A DNA stretch of 64,000 nt from Serinus canaria (GCF_022539315.1 NC_066313.1:72729934-72793933); one strand, 5' to 3'; counted from the stretch's first letter, positions 24,767 through 38,124 are shown. Numbers and translations are program-made. The notes: generated by a model not told the origin, from the letters alone.

Positions 24767-24769
24767 ATC

Positions 24770-27181
24770 CTCCAACATGACATTATTCCAATACTTAGAA
24801 ATCTGTGATGGACATCCTGGTAAATCTCATTCCTTCTCTAAGTGGTTTCTGCATTTTAGGTGGAATTGTTCCCAGATAAAATCCTGAGACAGTCCAGAGA
24901 GAAGACAGTAAGATTTCATACTCTCTGTGAACAAATTCACTGTCTCTGAGCTCTGATGGTGGAGAAGCTTTTTTTGTTATTGCTTCTAAAAGCTGTTGTT
25001 GTCCCCCTAGAATGTATCATGTCTGCTCCTTACATCCTAGCAATTTGCAGAAACACATTAGGGTCTAAATTGCTGTGGCACAGACAAACACTCATATCAC
25101 TGTTGAAAACACAGAGATCTCTGGGATAGAAGAATCAGTAATTTCTCTGGAGCTAGTGGAAGCTCTCTTTTAATGGAAATCAGAGTTCTCAGCATCGAAA
25201 CACTAGCCAAGCACTGCTTTCACCTGAAATTAAAAATGTACAATTGTGTGATAGATATACACTTGCCTCTATATGTAAAGAAGCAGATAATGATCAGCAG
25301 CACAATCTTTTTGGGGTTTGGTTTTTTTTATTTTTATTTAACACATGGTTTCTTTCCTTTAAGTCATAAAATGATTTTGGAAGAGAATCTTTCTGTTTTA
25401 GAAACAAAAGGCAACTTACATCTGATTGAACACTCAGGAAAGAAAGATGATATAAATATTTACCTTTGCATTTTCATCTCAAAAGCAATAGCATACTTCA
25501 TAGTCAGGAGCCCAGGTACCAATCTTTAACAAAAAAGCATTGCTTATCAGTGCATGAAAACATCTGGTTTCAAAGGCCATCATTTGACTCTGAAAAAGAT
25601 CCGATGTTCTCAATATCCATTGCTCTTATTTTTCCCAGTAAAACTTAAACAGTGGGCAAAAGTAGTAATTAACATGCAAAACAATGTTACCCTAAATGTT
25701 TTTTAAATCCCTGCACAAATATGAGCTCTATCTGTTCTCTGGAAAAACAGATGAAAGCACAGATGTATAACCACTAACTGGTATGTGTATAGTTCATCCC
25801 CACAACTGCATAAGCATTTTGTTTTCTCTCTCACACGACACTCAATTGCTCTTTTTGCATGCTAATTTAATCTACTATTCTATATAATTCTCAATTTTAG
25901 CACTTTTTTCTAATTCAACTGTAGAATTGCAGAGACATCCATCTTTTTGTAGGTTTGTTCATGGCCTGCTGAAGGAGTATCCCAATGTTATTAGGCTTGG
26001 AGAGTCTACTTCAAAAATTAATGCTTAAAAAATTACTACAATGAAGGAAAGCTGTCATGACATTGGGACAGGATGCTATTGCTGGTATGAAAAACTCAGC
26101 CTTTGCTTCCATACTGGTGCTTTATTTAACACCAATTGCTAATTTTAATTGACTTCAGGTGAGAAATTAGAAGTATCATCTAAATTCAGAGAACGGAACT
26201 TATTCATCAGATTTCCTGATGAGGCAAATGGGAAAAACATTAAACCCCCAGACCTAAACATCATGTTTTTCATATAGACCTGGATATGTTTAGGGAAGAT
26301 ATTGTGTTATTTGGATTTCCTCAGCTAGTGGGGAGCTACATGTCATGGATCAGAGGCACTTCCCAGTCACAACAGTTCACAGCTGCTTTCCAACTCCATG
26401 ATCCAGCACCCAACTTACAATTTCTGATTCCCCAACGATGACTGTCAGAGGATATTTATTGTTTAGAAAACCCTTTGTTAAATGGGTATCAAACCCTTGA
26501 GGATAAGCCAAATAATGTTGTGGAATTCCAAATAGTTCAGACACTATTGAGTCTCAGAAGGAAAATAGCATCTTTCCATCCACTGCTGAGTGGCTAGATA
26601 GGTTACACTCTCCATATGACCATCATACATATTTCTGCAGGCATTTATGTTTGGCATTTCTGTTTCCATACACTATCTTCTTCATCACAGTGATCTTTTC
26701 CACTTTCCCTCTACTTTCATTTATTTAGGTGATACCAAATATCAGAAACCATAGCCTCTATCCTATCAGAGACCCTATAAAAGAAGGACAAGTTTAATTC
26801 TGTGATATGCCAGCCTTTTTCAGGGAGTGTTGTCACAGGGGCCAAGGAGCTGATAAGGTGATTAAGAGCTATTTCAGCTTTAGTACATTTAAGCAAATAA
26901 GGAGCACCAGACTTTGCTTTATTTGATAGCTTTTTGCTGGACTGCATTGAAGAACACTGCAGGTTTAGGCACCCTGTGACTAGTGCACTATCTGATTGGC
27001 AGTTCCAGCAATGAGGCTGAGGTCTGAAGAAGCAGCAGCTGAACTACACCAACCTCTCTCACTGATTCTTTCAGAATGGAGCTGAGGAAAAGTCTTTGAC
27101 AGGGTAATGTCAGGAAGCCTGCAGTGCTGCTGTGGATTTTTGTTCAGTGTCTAGATAAAAGCTGTTGGATTCCTGCACTGC
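24770..27181. other. AT-rich DNA, no gene seen
   Basis: A 118-codon plus-strand frame (25173-25529) is AT-rich in codon use with no recognisable domain. No repeat family was recognised. Confidence 0.45.
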
Positions 27182-27470
27182 TGTTATGATCCAAACAGAA
27201 GAGACGCCCCTGCACGAGTTAAGGCGCAAACAAGAACACATGCCAAAGTCACCAGTAAAAATTTTATTTAACAGCAAATGTGAGCTGGAGGGGTGGGAGA
27301 CAGATTAAATAAATATATCACCACCACAAGTGGCATTCTGCTGATCCCTGAGTCAATCTTCTGGAGGGACTATGTTTATCCAATCCAGGTCCTGGGTATC
27401 CATGGGGTGAAGATGCCATTCCCATAACTAGAGATGGCATGTGCATAAGCACTTTCTTCCTTTCCCAACA
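27182..27470 (-). mobile_element. Probable solo LTR (minus strand)
   Basis: The plus strand runs from TGTTATG at 27182 to CCCAACA at 27470, so the ends form the TGTT/AACA inverted pair typical of LTRs. Read on the minus strand there is a TATA-like AT block near 27305-27316 and AATAAA at 27268-27263. About 80 bases then run to the terminal CA, a fitting U3-R-U5 layout. The 5 bases on each flank (ACTGC and GCTTG) do not match as a target-site duplication. The family is not identified. Confidence 0.5.
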
Positions 27471-27474
27471 GCTT

Positions 27475-28863
27475 GCCACAGTGGGAATTTTTTATCTGGA
27501 TGCTAACCAAACCTTTAACTCCATTAGGCCTGCCTTTAACACCATTAGACCTGGAATTAACTCTTACCTGCTGTGCATTATGTGTTTATTTCAAGTTCCA
27601 TTGTGGTGGCTTATATTATAGGGACAGCATTTTCAGACATGCAATTGCATTCTTTAAGTCCTAACAACTGTCAGTCTGACACATTTCAGAAAAAATGGTT
27701 TGTAGAAAAGACCCATAAAGCTATCAAATACTAAGGCAAAATTAAATTTACATTTCAGGAAGGTTAGTAATTATCATTTCTCAAACATTGCTAGATGGTT
27801 TAAACAAAATGCTCTGGAGGATTTTTGATCTATGGCACATTGTATTGAAATGGCTTTGCATCAAAGCCCAATACTGGCTTTTCACCAAATTATATCTTTG
27901 CTATATGATATATGTGCATGAAGACTCTCTCAGATTGTGAGGTTAAAAACAAACTTAACTCTGCCCTTTATTTCTCTTCCCTTCAGGCTGTATCTCATTT
28001 TTTCAAAAAGCTTCAAAACAGTGAGTGTCAGAATGGAATTGAATTTGTCAAATGCAAATATCCCTTTTTATGTTGCCCTACCCTTTATGACACAGTAAGT
28101 ACATAGTGAGATCTTATATACCCTTTTTCATAAAAAGACTCAACTTGAAAAAGAAATTCCACAGCACAGTGTAAGCAATAGCTAGCTTCTTGTGCTGACA
28201 ACCTTGAGTAGATAAAAATTCCCTTAGACCTCTTATCACCTCTACAAGAAGAAGCTCTCTTCACTCCTTGATGCCATACAGGCACATGGCCCAGGTTTAG
28301 ATGATGAAAAGGGTCATGTATGAAATTACTCCAGTCCAGCATCCAGGAGGCCACAAAGAATGTTATAGCAATTTTTTTTCCACAGATTGAAAATTATTGT
28401 ACCCATAACTTGCAATATGTTCTATGAAGTCCTATTAATTTCAAGATGTATGAAGTTACTAAAGTGTTATGTGTGAGGTTGGGGATTTTACTGAACTGAT
28501 TAAGTCTTTAAACACAAGTATGCAGCACTTGGTGGTTCCTCCCATGAAAAGACTGAAGTTATTTATTGCTTTTCTGTGGTGGAGATTATGTTTAATCCTT
28601 AACACTGTGCATTTAGTCAGTACTCAGGATTGGTACCATACCTCCTGATCTGTTTTATATTTCATGTTTTAATTAAAACTTTGAAAGCATGCTTAAGTTT
28701 CTCTCTACCTCTGAATGTCAGTTTACATTTGTGTTGGGGCATTGTAAATGAGTAAACATTTTAGAATATCAGAATATTCCCCTACTCCCAACTACAACTA
28801 AAAGGTTTTTGAGAAATAAATCTAAGTTTTAAGAGACTTTATCCTCTACTTCCTTTGAAAATA
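27475..28863. other. AT-rich DNA, no gene seen
   Basis: No recognisable exon or repeat. The short frames have no recognisable content. Confidence 0.45.
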
Positions 28864-28960
28864 ACACAGAATAACAGGATCAGTGTGAAAGATTTCTGGC
28901 TCCTAAGCCTAGAACCCACTAGATCAAACACACTAAGTTTTTCTAGATACCATTAAACTG
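28864..28960 (-). mobile_element. Possible CR1 tail remnant (minus strand)
   Basis: ACACAGAATAACAGGATCAG resembles the start of a minus-strand CR1 end, and the following bases align loosely with the CR1 terminal block. Too diverged for certainty. Confidence 0.35.
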
Positions 28961-28964
28961 GATT

Positions 28965-31320
28965 TCCTCCAATGCACAAGGTGCAGCCCAACTCACACAG
29001 CCTGTCTGCTCTAAAACCAGGGAGTAATAGCTTAGCTAACAGTGAAGATAAGAAGACTTAATTTTGAGTTATTCAATTAATAAAAATTTTGAGATTTTGA
29101 ACAAAAACTTTAAGAAATCAATTCTAATACGAAAATTCATATTTCTTTTCCACCAAAGATCAAAATTTCAGTGATTTGGCCTGGTTTTTGTCTTGCTTAA
29201 AGGCAGCATACTTTTCGCAGAAAACTACATAATAAAACGTGTATTTTTAAATCTTTGAATGAATACCTTGTCAAAGACCTTGCTGGGAATGTAAAATAAA
29301 TTGAACTTGTTAGAGAAGATATAGGAGATACCTCAACTAAGTTCATTCTTCCAAAATAAAGTATTTGGTCCAAGCTTGTCCAAACATTCTCATAGTCATC
29401 TGTGAAATATTTGTAGCACATTTTAATACCACCTTATATGACAGGAAAAATGAACTGCTCCCTGGAGAGTCACATCTCCTTCAACTCTCTCTAGAAAGAA
29501 TTTAGATGACTAAATTACATAAGTTACTGAAGTTCTTGGATAGTAAATAAAAAGACTCATCTCTACCTCATGTATCCGGCAGGAGTGAGAGAAGCAACAC
29601 TGCCTAAATGACCACAAGGAGTTCTAAATATAATTATAATTATTAAAATTATTTTTAGAAAGGTGATTATTATTATTATTCAAGGAAATTAAATTAATGA
29701 TAAATGTAAAGATTAAAAATTTTTCTGCCTTTCTATGGTCCAAAGTCTAAATAAAAAACATTGACTTAGCTGCATCTCTGAGCAGTTTTTTTCCAATCTG
29801 TTGATTACAGCCAGCCAACTCTGCAGCTATATCAGCCCCACAGCAGTAATGACCTGGGAATAGGACTTTGGATTAGTTGCATTCATGAGGCCATGATTGG
29901 AACAGGAAAAGAAAAAAAAAAAATCAGAAACCTGGCCTTTCAGCTTCCAACAATTAGCTTTGCTACAAACCAAATCTGACAGGAGGCCACATAAATTCTG
30001 CTTTCTGCTACTAACTGTAAACTTAAAAAAACCCCAAAGACATTTCCAAAGGATATTAATGGAGATGGTCTGGATCTAAAAGGAAAGGTTGGTGCATTTT
30101 AGATCTTAGCTAATGACATTAATGAACAAAGCCATAATGTGTAATGGATTAAATATTACATTAGCAATCCATTTCCAAAGGATTGATGAGCTTCTTGCTT
30201 GTTGCAGACACTATTTACTACTGACAAGTAAGCTTGGCTAAGAACTCGAAGATCTGAACATGTCTCATTTTGTTTTCCAAAATGTAATACATAAAGCACC
30301 AAATCCAACACAACAAACAAAACCAAAACAGAAATAATAAAAGGTTTTTGCTTGTAAAGTTCTGCTTGAAGCAAGACTACAAAGTAATGCTGCCCCAGGA
30401 TATGATTCAGTATCGGAGATGCTTTATACAAAGGCTAATGAGCCTGTACTGAAAACACGGTTTGCCAGTGGCAAAACTAACAGTAATTCTAGATTACTGC
30501 TAATTTGCTGGCTATTTTTCTTCATTTAATATTTTTCTTCATTCAATAAATTCCAACGGTGTTGCTTCTAGGGAAATACCAATTGCTATGAAAACAGCAT
30601 GTAAAAGTGTCATAACTCCAAGTGCTTTTGTGACAGGATTGTTAATATTTGCAATTCATATTTATCATTGAAGATACAAGTGTTAAACTTTTCCAAAATA
30701 TTGAGTCAAGGAAATCTGTTTGCTTGGATGTAGAAATTAATAATAAAGAAGACTACATGGCAATCCAAAAATGTTTTAATATTTTGAAGTGATTTTTAGT
30801 TTAATTCATTGAGAGAAGGAAGAAGGCTAATGGCTTGCCCACTTCAAACACAAAAATGTTCCTGAAAACACCACTATTACAAATATCTTCTCAAAGAGTA
30901 AATAAAACTTTTATTTCTGTAAGACATATTTTTTAAACTATTGCTACCTTTATTGAAAGATAATACCCTTTAAAAAAAGAATATAAAAGTTAGTGGCAGG
31001 AAGTGGTTTTTATATTGAATAACTGTTTTACTAGGGCAGAGTAAAAATGAGCAAAGAGAGTTATTTGCATTACCCTGTGTTGTATGTCCCAAAAGCTCTC
31101 TCTGTTAAACAGTCAAGATCAGCTTGTATAGCAAACATAATGTGAATTTAATGATACCTACTAAGCAATTGGTTTTTTATTGGAACAGCTTGTTTTAAGT
31201 CTAAATTTAGAGACCTGTCTCTGCCAAAAAGTACAGTTGACAATATATTTACTTCCTTGCCATAAAAGTTACCATATCTCCAGGGAAATTATTTTGTGAC
31301 ACGTATTAAGAGCTGTTGAC
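28965..31320. other. AT-rich DNA, no gene seen
   Basis: Contains a small ATT trinucleotide tract at 29664-29680. No exon or repeat family was recognised. Confidence 0.45.
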
Positions 31321-31510
31321 AAATGAGAGAGGTGCAGGAGCAGGAAGGAGAGGGGTGGGAAGGAGAGGATAGAAGGGAGAGAGAGAAGAAGAGAGAGGGA
31401 AATTGAAAGGGTGGATGGGGGAGAGAACAAAAAAGGGAAAGGCAGAGATGGGTGAAAGGAAGGGAGGAGGTGAGGCAAGAAAAGGCAAGGAAAGGAAAGA
31501 GGACAAAAGT
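31321..31510. repeat. Purine-rich GA tract
   Basis: Nearly pure purine plus strand (GA, GGA and GAAA words) leading into the perfect satellite. It is CpG-free. Confidence 0.9.
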
Positions 31511-31560
31511 GAGGAGAGGAGAGGAGAGGAGAGGAGAGGAGAGGAGAGGAGAGGAGAGGA
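31511..31560. repeat. Perfect (GAGGA)10 microsatellite
   Basis: Ten uninterrupted GAGGA units, with the complement a pure pyrimidine tract. Homopurine-homopyrimidine repeats can adopt triplex structures and are difficult to sequence. Confidence 0.97.
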
Positions 31561-31930
31561 GACGGAGGAGATGAGAGGAGAGGGATATAGATGAGAGGAG
31601 AGGAGAGGAGAGGAGAGGATGATGATGAGACGAGATGTAGAGGAGAGGAGCTAGAGTGAGATGAGATCGTATAGGAGATGCTAGAGCGGAGATGGAGAGT
31701 TAGAGGAGACGGAGATTTGTAGTCATCGGAGATAGAGAGGAGCGTATAGCATTAGTATGAGATGTCGCTGAGCTTACTGAGATGCGAGTATATGCAGTGA
31801 CGCTATGAGAGGATAGATCGAGGAGTCGATGAGCGTAGAGGAGAGAGACGAGGAGAGGATCAGAGCGTGAGATGATGCTAGATGAGAGGAGAGGAGGAGA
31901 GGAGAGGAGATGAGAGGAGAGATATGGAGA
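31561..31930. repeat. Degenerate GAGGA satellite with scattered CpG
   Basis: Islands of GAGGA units at both ends (about 31590-31618 and 31884-31920) enclose about 260 bases in which the motif is peppered with T, C and indels. About 15 CpG occur here (for example GACGAG, ATCGTA, GTCGAT), far denser than anywhere else in the window. The pattern fits uncorrected long-read errors across a repeat better than natural decay. Confidence 0.85.
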
Positions 31931-32050
31931 TTCCTCTTGACCATCTATGTCAGAATATTTTTCATATAAACATCCCACTCTCTGGGTTTTGTTAATATTT
32001 TGCCTTGGTGGCATTGTGAACAATTGGTATTCTATTGATTGATAGTGCAT
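31931..32050. other. Unique spacer between satellite and CR1
   Basis: About 120 bases of ordinary AT-rich sequence. Confidence 0.5.
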
Positions 32051-32052
32051 TT

Positions 32053-32340
32053 CACAGAATCATTGACTCATCAAGTTTAGAAGAGACCTTCTAAAGGTCA
32101 TCTAGTCCAACCATCAATACCACCACTCACCTCTAAACCCTATGCCCAAGCGCCACATCCAGATACCTCTTGAACACTTCCTGAAAGAGTGACTGGGTCA
32201 TGTCCCCAAGCAATTTGTTGCAATGCCTAAACCTCTTTCAGTGATTTTTTTTCTAATGTCTAATCTGAACCTCCCTTAGTGAAACATATGCCATTTCCTC
32301 TTTTCACTTGAGACACGGTAGAATAGACCAATCCCCACTT
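32053..32340 (-). mobile_element. CR1 LINE 3' fragment (minus strand)
   Basis: Begins CACAGAATCATTGACTCATC, the complement of the CR1 tail. It then runs through CATCTAGTCCAACCATCAAT, AAGCGCCACATCCAGATACC and AATCTGAACCTCCCTTAGTG, the standard order of the CR1 3' end read backwards. The fragment is truncated at about 290 bp, which is typical of CR1. Confidence 0.95.
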
Positions 32341-32344
32341 GATG

Positions 32345-33289
32345 AAAACAATTATTTCCCTGATTTTAAAGCTAATGACATTTTATAGGCAACTGTAACT
32401 TTTATTTTCTCTACACATTTATACTGTTAGAGAAGGGAGCCTAGCTCCCTTTTCCTTTCTCTGCTGCCTTCAGAGGCAGGATAAGCCTATTAATAAGAAT
32501 TCACTGGCACCTTTTATGTTTTTCCCTTTAGGATCTACAGTGGATGGCTGATGTTGCAAGATGTCAGGTAACATGGCACTAAAAGAACATATTGCAATAA
32601 AAGAGACACTTATATAATACAAAAGAAGGGCTAACAGTTTTACAGAGCAGGTGAGACTATATTTAATACTTTGAGGATGAACTTAGCATAAGTGTTATAG
32701 TTCATAATCCCAACACCTGTAAAAAGCAACCACAAAATCCTATAGCTCAATCATGAAAGAGAAACACAGAAAATGCTGCAATAAAAACATTTATCCTTGG
32801 ATAATAGGTTAAAAGCCCCCTATATTATCTTTTTTTTCAAGTAAAATAATTTCTCCTGAGTTGCCCAAAATTTTAAGCAGTGTGTGTTTTTTCCTATTTT
32901 CTGTTGACCTAATTAAAGGCTCTCAAAACATTTGTGAATCCTTTTGTTTGTATTTCCTGCATAGAATATATTAAGACAAGCAAGCTGTGTAAAATAACAT
33001 GGTGAACCCTGTAAGTGCTCTTCATTTTGTGTGTCCAGGATGTCTAGACAGTCCTCTAAACAGCAAATTAAACAGAGATCACTGATTTGATTGAAAGCAT
33101 ACCTGGCCAAAATGGACTACCTGGAAATGCATCACATGTGACACTGGTGAAAAATACTGAAAGCGTTTTTTTCTCCAGGGTGGCATCAATTTTTCCACTG
33201 CTCAGCACACTTCTGTACATTCATCCACACATCAGTGCTTCTTGGAAGAGCCAAGTGACCACGTGGCACATTAGAGATCTTCCTAAAAA
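32345..33289. other. AT-rich DNA, no gene seen
   Basis: No recognisable exon or repeat. Confidence 0.45.
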
Positions 33290-33310
33290 ATCTTAGATAA
33301 AATCTAAGAT
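33290..33310. repeat. 9-bp perfect palindrome, 3-nt spacer
   Basis: ATCTTAGAT at 33290-33298 and its exact complement at 33302-33310, followed by more ATCTAAG-like words to about 33340. A small local duplication and inversion cluster. Confidence 0.8.
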
Positions 33311-33344
33311 AAATATCTAAGGATATCTAAGGTATCCTTTGATA

Positions 33345-34615
33345 CCAAACTTCTTTTTTTGTTTTCTCATACAGCTTCCTGGTTCTGAAAACATCTGGGT
33401 CTAACAATAAGGACATTGTACATTTTGCAGAGAGATTCTTAATCTCTATTATCTGCATCATTTACTTTCAGTCTTACTCAATCTTTCTGCTTACTCTATA
33501 TTTCTGATGATACATGTCTGTCTTCCTGAGATCCTGAAAAATTAAATTTGAAACAAAATGTGGTGTTTGCAAACAATGAAGGTATGTAGCATTTGTGGGC
33601 TTTTCTTCCTTCTTTTATTTTGAATATTTTCTCTTTCAAGTGTCATTTAGAAGGAAAATTTGCATTCTGATTGTAAAGACAGAAGTTAGAACTGAGTGGA
33701 AAAATACAAAGGAATAGGTTATTACACAGGATGTACTCTGCCTTCCATCAGAACTAAACAGTATCACATTTAGGACTTCCAGGGCATCTCCCCTTCCATA
33801 TAACATCCGAAAAATATTATAAAATATATAAAAAAAATCTATATGACTTCCATTTTGTCACATATTCAAATTATGTACATGCACCTGCTTCATAAAAAAC
33901 TACATGGAATCAAGGCTGTTATATATTGTCCATCTTACATTTGAAACCTACAGATTAACACCTTTGTCACTATAAGTGTTTTTTTTAGTAGACAATAAAT
34001 TTTATCAGTACAATATGCAAAATTAATGTAATGTGATTTCATTCTTTAATAGAAGACACAAATCAAGCAAAGGCAATGAAATAAAATTGATTTTCAAATT
34101 ATAGGAAGACACAAGGGAATCAGGTAGTAACAGCTCATGGATCTGGTACAAATACCGGTATATCTTCATATTCATGAATTCACCTACACTGTTTCTGGAT
34201 GCCTCTGTTGCATTGTAAAAGGAAATCTCTATTCTCTGCCTTTCCTTTTATTCACTTATCAGAATATACAAGATATATATTACTGCATATATGTCTCGAT
34301 TCCTGATGTACAAACACAAAGAAAACAGATTTTTTTCCTTTTGTTCCTTTTTCTCTGCAATGCTCCCTTACCGAAAGATTTCAGGTTGTGTCACATCATC
34401 TTTTGTGCTTGCCTCCATTTGAAGCCATAACAGTTGTTCCTGGTACCTATCCACCTGTCATATATGTGCTCCCTTATGTAGTTACTCTTCAATAAAACAC
34501 AACACAATTTTTTTCCTAAATACATTGTTCAAACACACCAACTTCTGACATTTGCTTTGTTGTTTTGTTTCAGTTGTAGTTTTTACCTCATTTGCTCTTT
34601 TTTGCTTTCTGTAGT
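33345..34615. other. AT-rich DNA, no gene seen
   Basis: No recognisable exon or repeat. Confidence 0.45.
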
Positions 34616-34619
34616 TGCT

Positions 34620-35290
34620 CAAGGTGATAGAGTGTGATCTGCTCTCTTTCCATCCCCACTGGCAGTGAAGCTCCCTGAGTGGCTCAAGCCCATGTGGGAC
34701 AGTGTCCTGCTGAAAGTGCCAACCTCCTCCATGTCTGCAACATTCCCCCCTGCCTCCTGCATTTTGCCTAGGCAAGCAGTGAGGCAGGTCAGTTTGTTGA
34801 TTCCCTGGAGATTCAGCCAGCTAAAAATCAACACTTGGTTTTGGTCTCAGTGCCACTTACTCTGGCAGCAGCTGCTTGCAGGAGCAGCACTTCAGACCTA
34901 GAAATGCACAATATCCCCATCTTAGAATGGGGTTGGTTGTAGCTTGAGAAATTACTTTGATGAGGACACTCACAGATCCTAAAGGACATGAAATTGGACC
35001 CTCATGGTTTGTAGATGTAGGAGTCCTTCAGAGACCAGTCATTCCACCTGCTTCATTGTCAAGGAAGAGTGAGCACATCAGCAGTCTCTTTGGGCAACTG
35101 GTACCCACAGTTAACCTATCATCGCTGGCTCTTGAAGAGATACACACAGCATGTACAGCCCTACAGGACACTGGGATTTCTGATGCATGTCTGTCTTCAC
35201 CTAAAAGGCAATTTCTTGTACAATGCGTGGAATTTGAAGTCTTCATTTATATTACACATGGAAATCAGCTACTCAACGAAATCTGAAGTC
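34620..35290. other. Slightly GC-richer block, unclassified
   Basis: Composition rises modestly. Several overlapping open frames up to 109 codons (34957-35286, plus strand) have no recognisable domain. It may be an old repeat or unique DNA. Confidence 0.3.
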
Positions 35291-35294
35291 CTAA

Positions 35295-37965
35295 ATGTCA
35301 GGAATTATAGAAAATTTTTAAATCCCTATTTGAATATTTTACTCCAAGAATCAAGAACTTGGTGTTACCTATAATTTGTTTCATTTGTCATTCATCACAT
35401 CAGACCCTTAGTAGAATGTAGTACAATTTTCTTTTAGAGCTCCTTCAAAACCAGAGGGAGGAAAATTCATCACACTTAAAGCTCTGAATGGTGTAACTAT
35501 TTTGTGTCTTTAGAACTGTGATCTTTCCATCAGTGTCCATCTTTGGAAATCTGACATGCTGACAGTAAAATTATCTTGTGTTTTGTCATTCATAACCTTT
35601 TTTTTATCTTTCTGCAATATGGTCACTGACTACCCTAATTTAATTTCTGATTCACCCTTTTTGAAGCACTCTGTACAACTCCACCTTCTCTGCCACCTCT
35701 CATTTTTATTTCTTTCTTCTGAAATCAGAGATCTTTGTCCTGACACAATCCACCATTCATGTTCTATTAAATAACATTCTGTGTTGCAAGAGCAAGCTGA
35801 TAATAATCTGCCATGTGACCTTCTCCTTTGTCAAATTGCTCCCTCAACCCCTCCCACACTGTGAGAATTGTTCTCCCTGCTAAATGTATTGTTAGGAGTT
35901 TCCATTGCCCATTACTTGCATTCATTGCAATGAATGTATCTTAATGCTCTATACAGCACTACTGTAATGGACACATATTTTTGTGTGTCTTGGCTTTCTC
36001 CATGGTCTCTGAAGTCTGAATTTTTTATTTTTTTTTCCCCTAGAGATTTCAGGGCTTCAGTGAGTTTTGAATTAGGACTTTATGTTTACTTTCCATGAGC
36101 AGCAACTCTGTCTTTTGGACATGACATTTGCATTCAATGTACTATTAGACACTGGGCACCATGTGGTAGGGGAGGCCATCTCAGCAGGAGAGAAGGAAAA
36201 ACAAGGGAACAATTCTCTCCATATTTTGAGTGAAACCCTGTTTAAGAAATGGATGCACTTACAGGACATTTATAAATGCCTTAAAGAATATAAAAAAGGG
36301 CTGCATGCTTAGCAAACACAGCCACTGGAAAACTTTACCACAGTACTTTAGGACACTTAAAAAGAAAATCGTTCTGCAAAAGGTGAGCATCTTATTGACA
36401 TACCTGTCTGGTACCATTGGGTCTCTTCAGCTCTTCCTTAAGTAATGCTGTTGTTTAAAGGGTTAGTACTGATAATGTTGCTCTAAGTGCTCTTTTTTGT
36501 AATGTTTCCCCATAAAAAAAAGAGGTTTTTGGTGAGGAAAAAGCTGAAAGGAGAAAGAAAAAGGATGGGGAAAGAATAGTTAATAAAAATCTTAATAAAT
36601 AATAACTAAATAATTACTTAAATTAGTAATTTAATCATCATCATGATTTTAGCTGAAACAGTTCCCACTTACATCATCTAGAATTGTCAAAAAAGTATGC
36701 AGTTGTGCCATATCAATTCCTAACCTATATTATCAAATTTTAATATTTATAAATGTTTTAAAGTGTATTTTGGGGAAAGGTAAATTTTGTATTATGAGTT
36801 TGCTTTTTTTCATATGCATATTTTAACAAGGCTTGAGCTGGCATTTGGTAAACTTCACTTCCTTGAAACATTTTTTACTAGAATACATGATTTTATTAGG
36901 TGTTTTGTCAGAATACAATTTAAAGTAAGCCCCAAAGTGAACTCTATTTAAATTCAGAGCAATTTAAGATCAGGCTTATGCATTAGGTCAATATCATAGA
37001 ACAGTTTCTTCCTCCTTTACAACAGGTATCATTTTTTTAAATTGAGTGTAAAGTAAAATTTATTATACCCTGTATGCCTATAAGCAACCTCTGGTGAATA
37101 TGATTGTTTATTCAAATAACTGTGTTTTCCTTGTCCGTTTTATTTTGCACTCCTTTGGAACATTACAGTGGAAAAATTTTCCTGGAGAGAGACCTAGTTA
37201 ATGTTTTATGAGACAGACAACTTCCAGAATTCCTTTTGAGCTTTGCAAAATTGAGCATGGGAGCATAAAGTTGTCAGGTGTCAGAGCAGTGGAGCATTTT
37301 TTCCAGTCTGGTTTTGAGGATGAAACCACATGGTGCTGTTCTGGGAAAACTGATTTTTGTCACTGTAAAGTGCATCGTTATTATTCAGTCTGATTGATCA
37401 AGGTAAGTATATTCACTTCATTTAGATCAAATGGAGTCACAAACAAATTATTCTGTACAGTCAGGTGCATGCCATCTATCTAATCTACAACATTTTTCTA
37501 TTTTGTTACAAAAAAAAGGTAGACTAGTTGCCACAACGCAGATGTAGCAAATGAATGATAAATAACTGAATGACTTTCAGGATGTATGAGCAGGAAAAAT
37601 TAAATAATAGGAGAATAAAAAATAGGCAAGTCTTAGATCTTGCAAGTCACATGGAAGAAAGGAAACATTTCATATATTTTTATTTGAAATATTGTTAGTA
37701 CTGGTAAATTAGATGTACCTTCTGCCAAACTGTTCACCAAGTTTTGAAAGCCGATGGAATATTTTGATATTATCAAGATAATTATTTGATATTTTGATAT
37801 TACATGAATGACTAGTTGAGAAATAGCAAAATTGAGCTATTTGGAAACAACTCTTATTCATTCCATTATTTTATTAGACAACTTTCAAAGAGACTTGACA
37901 CATTGTAGATTTGGCTTTGGATATTAAGAGAAAATTTCTAGGCTCCTGAAGTGCTAGATTGAAAG
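35295..37965. other. AT-rich DNA, no gene seen
   Basis: TTTTTTCCAG ending near 37302 and AAG|GTAAGT near 37401 could bound a segment of about 100 bases, but no frame stays open across it. I do not call an exon. An imperfect ATATTTTGATATTA duplication lies near 37758-37803. Confidence 0.45.
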
Positions 37966-37969
37966 ACAA

Positions 37970-38122
37970 GCCTGACAGAGCTCAAGAAGTGTTTGGACAG
38001 TGGTGTGAGGCACATGGAGTGGTTCTTTGGGATGATGATGTGCAGGGCAAGAGCTGGACTTGATGATCCCAGAGGGTCCCTTTTGACTCAGTACATTCTT
38101 TGCGATTCTTTGATTCTGTGAT
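37970..38122 (+). mobile_element. CR1 LINE 3' tail (plus strand)
   Basis: About 150 bases containing GAGCTCAAGAAGTGTTTGGA, CTGGACTTGATGATCCC and a tail ending TTCTTTGATTCTGTGAT. It aligns well with the end of the CR1 at 63.38-63.53 kb in this same window, so the two belong to the same or close subfamilies. Confidence 0.95.
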
Positions 38123-38124
38123 TA

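Noticed and set aside
31269..32050. Frames rich in Ser/Leu/Pro or Glu/Arg/Gly around the GAGGA tract
   Set aside because: Products of a purine-pyrimidine simple repeat, not proteins.
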